A stretch of DNA of 64,000 nucleotides, from NCBI GenBank assembly GCA_019454185.1, contig CP075368.1, positions 1,835,649 to 1,899,648 on the forward strand, given 5' to 3'. The DNA is from Phycisphaeraceae bacterium (GTDB lineage Bacteria; Planctomycetota; Phycisphaerae; Phycisphaerales; UBA1924). The translations under genes were made by a program, and so were the position numbers. This document shows, in pieces, positions 62,078-64,000 of this stretch; position 1 is the first letter of the stretch; each line of letters begins with the position of its first letter. The notes under the pieces are model-generated. The model worked only from the letters and a program-made list of their open reading frames with translations, did no database searches and was not told the origin of the DNA.

Positions 62078-63220
62078 ATGGCGAAATCAGCGACTACGAC
62101 GAATGGGAACGGCAAGAAGACGGCTGCGGAGCAGGGCAAGCGGGAGTATGTGCAACAGTCGCTGTTGCCGAAGCGGAAACTCCGGGACGCGATGCTCATC
62201 CCCCAAGCGCTCATCGACAACTTCGGCGGGAAGGACGCAGCCCCCCATCAGATCGCCATGGCGATCGGTTCGTCCCCCACATCCTCGACCTGGCGCCACC
62301 TCACAGGTGCCGCGATCGCTTACGGGCTCACCGAGGGCGGATACAACTCGGCCAAAATTTCGCTCACTGAGCTTGGGCGTCGGTGCGTGGCCCCCGTCGC
62401 CGACGGTGAGGATGTTGCCGCAAAGAATGAGGCCGCCATGCGGCCGCAGATCCTCCGGCAGTTCTTTGAGAAGTACGACAAGAACAAGTTTCCGGACGAG
62501 AAGATCGCCAAGAACGTGTTGCAGCACAACTTCAGCGTTCCTGCTGACCGCTGCGACGAAGTACTCGCGATCGTCAAGGACAACGGCGCATACGTAGGTG
62601 TCCTGCATAACACCAAGACCGGCCTCTTTGTGGCCCTGAACAACCCCCAGCCAAGCGCCTCGATTTCGGTGGAACCTGCCGAACCGCCAGCTGTGGACGA
62701 TGACGAAGCAGCCGATTCGCCCGTAATCGCCGAGATCAAGGGCACCTCTGCGCCCGTCAAACAGGTAGAGACGCCTGCGAAGCCTGCCGAAACACCGCCG
62801 CCCGCTTTCAAGGTGTTCATCTCGCACAGCAAAAACATGGAGGTCGTCGAGCAGGTCAAGGAGATTCTGGGCCTCTACGACATCAACTTCGAGTTGGCAG
62901 TCGAAGAGGAAACGACCGCGATCCCGGTACCCGACAAGGTACTCGACGCCATGCGGCGTTGCACCGCCGGGGTTATGGTCGTAACCGCCGACGAACAGTC
63001 GAAGACGGGGACCGAGTACACGATCAACAACAACGTGCTCATCGAGATCGGCGCGGCGTTCGTCCTGTACAACAAGCGCGTGGTCTTGCTATGGGACAAG
63101 CGGCTTAGGGTGCCGTCGAACCTGCAAGGGCTGTACCGCTGCGAGTTTGAGGGGAACGAACTGTCTTTTGCCATCGGCACAAAGCTCGCCAAGTCCGTCA
63201 AGAACTTCAGGCATCCGTAG
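62078..63220 (+). CDS. TIR-like (PF10137-type) nucleotide-binding protein, defence candidate
   Basis: 380 residues. N-terminal two thirds of the first half look like paired winged helices (LPKRKLRDAMLIPQALIDNFGG ... GLTEGGYNSAKISLTELGRRCV). A Pro/Ala linker (about 215-250) leads to a TIR-like domain: KVFISHSKNMEVVEQVKEILGL, TTAIPVPDKVLDAMRRCTAGVMVVTADE, NNNVLIEIGAAFVLYNKRVVLLWDKRL, LQGLYRCEFEGN. Such domains cleave NAD or bind nucleotides in phage defence. GAAGGAG precedes ATG 62078. Confidence 0.82.
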   Translation: MAKSATTTNGNGKKTAAEQGKREYVQQSLLPKRKLRDAMLIPQALIDNFGGKDAAPHQIAMAIGSSPTSSTWRHLTGAAIAYGLTEGGYNSAKISLTELGRRCVAPVADGEDVAAKNEAAMRPQILRQFFEKYDKNKFPDEKIAKNVLQHNFSVPADRCDEVLAIVKDNGAYVGVLHNTKTGLFVALNNPQPSASISVEPAEPPAVDDDEAADSPVIAEIKGTSAPVKQVETPAKPAETPPPAFKVFISHSKNMEVVEQVKEILGLYDINFELAVEEETTAIPVPDKVLDAMRRCTAGVMVVTADEQSKTGTEYTINNNVLIEIGAAFVLYNKRVVLLWDKRLRVPSNLQGLYRCEFEGNELSFAIGTKLAKSVKNFRHP

Positions 63221-64000
63221 TCACTCACCGTCAGTCGCACGATCTTCCGGGTGGATACGGACGCCGCTCTTGCCTTTTAGACCCTTAACCGAACCGAAAG
63301 GACAGTGATAGCCATGATGGCGATGAACAGGAGGGTTGCCGGTCTCACGCGGTCACAGTCGCCGGCCACGACGGGACCCATGGGCGATAAACCATAACCG
63401 CCGCTTTCGCGGCGGCTAGGTGACTGATTTCACTGCGCTGGGGCGTGGCTAAAAGGCCACGTTCCCGGCTTCGATAATACTAGGCAAATGGCGCTTGGCG
63501 GTTCATACGCTTCTACCGTCGCCGTCGTGACCTCGCTCCACGGCTCCTTTCGCCGCCCTCCCGGGTGCTATCGCCTTCCGCTTCGGAGCAGCAAGCGATG
63601 GTCGCCACATTCAAGGCGCAGGGTGCCCCACACGAAATGCGGTCGCCGCAGGGTCTGAAACAGCACCCGCGCAGCGGCTGACCCCCGCCCGGAGGGCGGC
63701 TTCCTTTGTCGGAGGGCCCCCAGCGACGGCCCGGCTGTCCTATCTGACGCCCGCGGCGTGGGGGGCGGGCTAGCGATGGTTGCCAGGCGCGCAGCGCAGT
63801 CGCCCCCCCGGATGGCACGCGACAAGCCAGCCCCTGGAAAGTCCCCCGCGCAGCGGCTTCCTGAGTGGAGTGGGGCGGACGCCCCCGACTCCGTGCCTTC
63901 GTGCCTTCGTGCCTTCGTGCCTTCGTGCCTTCGTGCCTCCCCCACTCCCACACCCTTCCCCCTCCGCGTTCCTCCGCGCTCTCCGCGGCCTCTGCGTTCT
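63221..64000. other. Noncoding region with hairpins and octamer repeats, 780 bp
   Basis: Hairpins ccgccgctttcgcggcgg (63400-63417) and cgtggctaaaaggccacg (about 63446-63463). A 27-codon frame at about 63315 (MMAMNRRVAGLTRSQ) has weak support. gcgcagcggct appears twice (about 63668 and 63849). gtgccttc octamers at 63893-63940, then ctccgcg-type repeats to the window end. No gene supported. Confidence 0.6.

Noticed and set aside
63893..63940. Octamer run as a CRISPR array
   Set aside because: Direct tandem units of 8 bp with no spacers and no cas genes.
63513..63953. Minus-strand frame with RRHEGTK repeats
   Set aside because: Translation of the octamer repeat; no other coding sign.

Overview
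The window is one stretch of high-GC bacterial DNA. It reads as a member of the Planctomycetota, most likely class Phycisphaerae. The reasons are a PEP-CTERM secreted protein (33510-34445), two secreted proteins ending in the GC-type dockerin-like tail typical of that class (12980-14047 and 26791-28149), a Cys-type sulfatase with its own formylglycine-generating enzyme, an ion-pumping pyrophosphatase with the K+-dependent signature, and a bS21 with a long basic tail. The placement is inferred from gene content; no rRNA gene is present.

Layout. 1-4.6 kb is core: the end of a catalase, a DUF454 membrane protein, then fabD, a polyproline protein and fabG. 4.6-9.2 kb is a scarred accessory region next to tRNA-Ser(GGA): an IS3-type element with a nonsense codon, interrupted by an IS5-type element, then an AT-rich polymorphic-toxin tip (RHS core, HINT, nuclease-like end) with its probable immunity gene. 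9.4-11.1 kb holds a small EamA transporter and a Tat-exported class V aminotransferase. At 11.1-11.9 kb a small gene is broken by an internally deleted relic of the same IS5 family. 11.9-15.4 kb is recombinase module 1: tyrosine recombinase, secreted FGE-fold protein with dockerin-like tail, small structured RNA, two small ORFs, and the 3' part of a tRNA-Ala gene. 15.6-25.4 kb is a sulfur-acquisition block: sbp-cysT-cysW-cysA plus an FAD/NAD(P) protein, a methyltransferase, a porin and a sigma-54 activator, with two sigma-54-type promoters. 25.6-29.5 kb is module 2, a second copy of module 1 with different cargo (FG-GAP repeat protein) and a truncated recombinase, ending at an intact tRNA-Ala(CGC).

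29.7-32.6 kb is a zinc ABC transporter operon behind a Zur-like palindrome. 32.8-33.4 kb is noncoding and contains a promoter, a 14-nt perfect match to the 16S anti-Shine-Dalgarno tail, a terminator and a MITE-like repeat. Then come the PEP-CTERM protein, the pyrophosphatase, rpsU, a YacP-type NYN protein, a lipoprotein and a PP2C phosphatase. A third, divergent copy of the structured RNA lies antisense in front of mutL. A GT39-type glycosyltransferase, pgk, a HIT protein and small unknowns follow. 49.3-57.3 kb is a single-direction cell-envelope cluster: FGE, DUF1254, SYLF lipoprotein, outer-membrane barrel, arylsulfatase, HAD phosphatase, DUF4239. icd follows. 58.9-63.2 kb looks like a small defence or toxin-antitoxin area: PIN protein and partner, a protein with a HEPN-like end, and a TIR-like protein. 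It also holds a carbonic-anhydrase-like gene and octamer repeats.

Most notable: (1) two related recombinase modules that keep both flanks and the dockerin tail while the cargo domain is completely different, tied to tRNA-Ala; (2) a three-copy structured RNA of about 115-120 nt with compensatory base changes, a conserved CCUCCC leader and its own promoter and terminator; (3) a tRNA-Ala-bounded interval carrying a sigma-54 sulfur-uptake regulon together with its activator.
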